Positions 23,344-25,245 of a stretch of DNA of 25,245 bases are shown one piece after another. The stretch is from the NCBI GenBank assembly GCA_937906765.1, contig CALCUV010000147.1, positions 1 through 25,245 on the forward strand, given 5' to 3'. The position numbers and the translations under genes are program-made. The number at the start of each line of letters is the position of its first letter. Position 1 is the first letter of the stretch. Origin of the DNA: an uncultured Prevotella sp. (GTDB taxonomy: Bacteria; Bacteroidota; Bacteroidia; Bacteroidales; Bacteroidaceae). Below the pieces are notes generated by a model. The model saw only the letters and a program-made list of their open reading frames with translations. It had not been told where the DNA came from and did no database searches.

Positions 23344-24249
23344 ATTTAGATAGGGAGTTAATTTTTGTATTGTCTCTTCGGATAGACAATCCAATTCGTA
23401 AAGTTGTTCGATAGAATCTAATCGCACATATTTGCGTCTTAGTTCGTATATTGCTTTTGCTTGTTCAAAACGAAGATAAGGGTGCTTTGACAATCGCTGT
23501 ACGCTTACCTTATTGACATTCATTGTATTAACCACCACACTATCCAACACGAAACTACTCAGCACACTATCTGCCACCTGCGCCATTCCTTGCGCTTCTA
23601 ACACCTGATCTACACGTACAAAGCCGCCTAATTGCTCTCGATAACGAACAATCTGCCGTGCACGATACGAACCAATACCGCGAATCATCTTCAACTCCGT
23701 CGTATCTACCGTGCGGATATTCAAAATAGTATCTTTTTTCTCGCTCTTCCAACGCGGAAACGAATCCACACGCACAGTATCTACCTTCAGACTATCCACT
23801 GTATCCACTACCGCGATACGGATGTAAGGTTCTAAAGCGCGATACATACTATCCGTCATTCCATATAATTTCTTTATGTCTTCTGCCTTGCGATACCTAC
23901 CACCTGCTGCACGATACTTCAAAATATTTTTCGCCTGCCAAGGTTTCAGGCCAAGATGTACCAACGTACTACTATCTGCTATGTTAGGGTCGAAATCCTG
24001 CATTAAAATGGCTACTGTATCACGCTTATACTTTTTCTTCCATTCCTCTTTTCGGACGCTATCCTGCTGCAATTGGTAGTCGACAAACTCACTCTTCACA
24101 GAGTCATTTGTCCATGTTAGCACCACCTCTTTCTTCGGTTGCCAATGCCTAATTAGCACCAGCGCACCAAAGATTAAAGCCATCAGTATCACCACGCCAA
24201 TCCACTGTTCTGTGGTTAAAAGAAATACTATTCTTCTTCGTTTCTTCAT
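23326..24249 (-). CDS. ComEA-like membrane protein with several helix-hairpin-helix modules
   Basis: A 307-residue protein with a basic N-terminus, one membrane segment at about 17-34 and a large extracytoplasmic part. It carries three helix-hairpin-helix modules: about 86-143 (LGLKPWQAKNILKYRAAGG), about 175-240 (MIRGIGSYRARQIVRYREQLGG, the best match to ComEA) and about 243-300 (LRFEQAKAIYELRRK). Such domains bind DNA without sequence preference. The ComEA family takes part in DNA uptake in competent bacteria, but no comEC or pilus gene is in view, so the role stays open. Its ATG overlaps the xseA stop by 4 bp (ATGA), which implies translational coupling. Confidence 0.82.
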   Translation of the reverse strand: MKKRRRIVFLLTTEQWIGVVILMALIFGALVLIRHWQPKKEVVLTWTNDSVKSEFVDYQLQQDSVRKEEWKKKYKRDTVAILMQDFDPNIADSSTLVHLGLKPWQAKNILKYRAAGGRYRKAEDIKKLYGMTDSMYRALEPYIRIAVVDTVDSLKVDTVRVDSFPRWKSEKKDTILNIRTVDTTELKMIRGIGSYRARQIVRYREQLGGFVRVDQVLEAQGMAQVADSVLSSFVLDSVVVNTMNVNKVSVQRLSKHPYLRFEQAKAIYELRRKYVRLDSIEQLYELDCLSEETIQKLTPYLNFDKNN

Positions 24250-25245
24250 TTCACTATCGAGCTTACAACCCCATCCTGCACGTATGTTGTCAGCACATCA
24301 CCAGTTTTCACATATTTCTGATAACGAAGTACCTTACCATTCACCATCGTCAAGCTATATCCCATCTTATAAATCCGCTCTGGCGAATGCAAATCAATTG
24401 TTTTATCCCATAAACTCAATCGATTCTTCTCCCTTGCTACAGCTTGATATAGTGATCCTACTAAACATCGTTGACAATATTCCAAACGATTCCTCTCAGC
24501 ATTCACTGCAGCTCGGACTGTTCGTTGCAAACGCAGTAGCAAATTTCCCACTTTATCCACTTGAACTGCCACGCGCTCAATCAACCACTCCGCTGCAGCA
24601 GTAGGTGTTTTTACACTCACATTCACCACCATATCCACCACACTCACATCTCGCGTATGGCCTATACCTGCTACGATGGGTAACGGAAACTGCGCACAAT
24701 GGCTGGCTAGATGATAGTCGTCGAAGCAACTTAAATCCGTGCTTGCGCCACCACCGCGGATGATTACCACCACATCCCATTCCTCTGTTTGCTCAGCGAT
24801 AGCACCCAAGGCTTGCACCACACTGCGCGCAGCCGATTCACCCTGCATCACAGCTGGATATAACTGTGTATGAAAGGAAAATCCATATCGATTATGCTGC
24901 AATTGGTCACAAAAATCACCATATCCCGCTGCATCTGCCGATGATATCACCGCCACCCTCCGCACCAGACTAGGCAACTCTAAAGCCTTTTGCAAATCCA
25001 TTACGCCATCCTCAGTCAGTCGCTGAATCGTCATTTGCCGCTGCTTTGCCAATCCACCCAACGTGTAACTTGGATCAATATTCCAAATATTCAAACTCAA
25101 GCCATACACAGCATGAAACTCCACACTCACCTCCACCAGTACCTGCATACCCACATGCAAAGTTTGCCCAGTCTCTTGAGTAAAATAGGCAGACAACATG
25201 CCATATACATTGCTCCAGCAAGTAGCACGTACCTTCGCAGACAAG
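24246..25245 (-). CDS. xseA: Exodeoxyribonuclease VII large subunit XseA, 5' end outside window
   Basis: XseA, with the small subunit XseB, degrades single-stranded DNA to oligonucleotides. The 333 codons visible cover the end of the OB-fold (AKVRATCWSNVYG is internal, not the true start) and the catalytic domain. Family signatures are VAVISSADAAGYGDF, IIRGGGASTDLSCFDDY, IVAGIGHTRDVSVVDMV and KTPTAAAEWLIE. A coiled-coil region and the short C-terminal segment (IYKMGYSLTMVNGKVL) follow. About 50 N-terminal residues lie beyond the window edge. The stop overlaps the start of the ComEA-like gene. Confidence 0.95.
   Translation of the reverse strand, partial: LSAKVRATCWSNVYGMLSAYFTQETGQTLHVGMQVLVEVSVEFHAVYGLSLNIWNIDPSYTLGGLAKQRQMTIQRLTEDGVMDLQKALELPSLVRRVAVISSADAAGYGDFCDQLQHNRYGFSFHTQLYPAVMQGESAARSVVQALGAIAEQTEEWDVVVIIRGGGASTDLSCFDDYHLASHCAQFPLPIVAGIGHTRDVSVVDMVVNVSVKTPTAAAEWLIERVAVQVDKVGNLLLRLQRTVRAAVNAERNRLEYCQRCLVGSLYQAVAREKNRLSLWDKTIDLHSPERIYKMGYSLTMVNGKVLRYQKYVKTGDVLTTYVQDGVVSSIVK

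Overview
The window is a Bacteroidales chromosome segment, probably Prevotellaceae or a close relative (family level is a guess). The evidence is TAnnTTTG-type -7 boxes with TTTG-like -33 boxes about 19-20 bp upstream, lipoproteins with SDDDN-like residues after the lipidated cysteine, a long Ala/Lys/Glu tail on ribosomal protein S16, DUF3667, TRL-like, UpxY/NusG-like and TPR-TM-HTH proteins, and no Shine-Dalgarno signals. There is no CRISPR array, transposase, integrase or phage module. Most genes are housekeeping or cell-envelope genes.

Layout. At 1-2722 on the minus strand lie a SPOR-domain lipoprotein, rlmN and the first part of pdxA, with heptamer arrays between rlmN and pdxA. At 2980-4605 on the plus strand lie a YtxH-like protein, a holin-family membrane protein and rpsP. 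At 4997-9455 on the minus strand lie a DUF3667 membrane protein with a secreted CarboxypepD_reg-like protein, then a TRL-like lipoprotein, a two-unit lipoprotein and a decayed M13 (PepO-type) peptidase gene. At 10007-11923 on the plus strand is a TPR/TM/HTH regulator. At 12080-15940 on the minus strand lie gdhA, an orphan UpxY/NusG-like antiterminator and an orphan sensor kinase, with a repeat-rich gap between the last two. At 16090-19787 on the plus strand lie ysxC, recR, a small membrane protein, a family 2 glycosyltransferase, a GNAT acetyltransferase and tRNA-Asp(GUC).

From 19911 to the end, all on the minus strand, lie pepD and ansA (peptide and asparagine catabolism), an OmpR-family response regulator, a ComEA-like helix-hairpin-helix membrane protein and the 3' part of xseA. 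This last block has clearly different codon usage: proline CCA/CCT replaces CCC. The change falls within about 300 bp around tRNA-Asp, so it marks either an old recombination border or a join between two related genomes.

I found no convincing new multi-gene system. The items most worth a second look are the codon-usage break at tRNA-Asp, the out-of-frame internal deletion in the M13 peptidase gene, the heptamer arrays ahead of pdxA, the UpxY-like gene isolated between its own promoter and terminator, and a roughly 110-bp inverted-repeat element near 14.6 kb.
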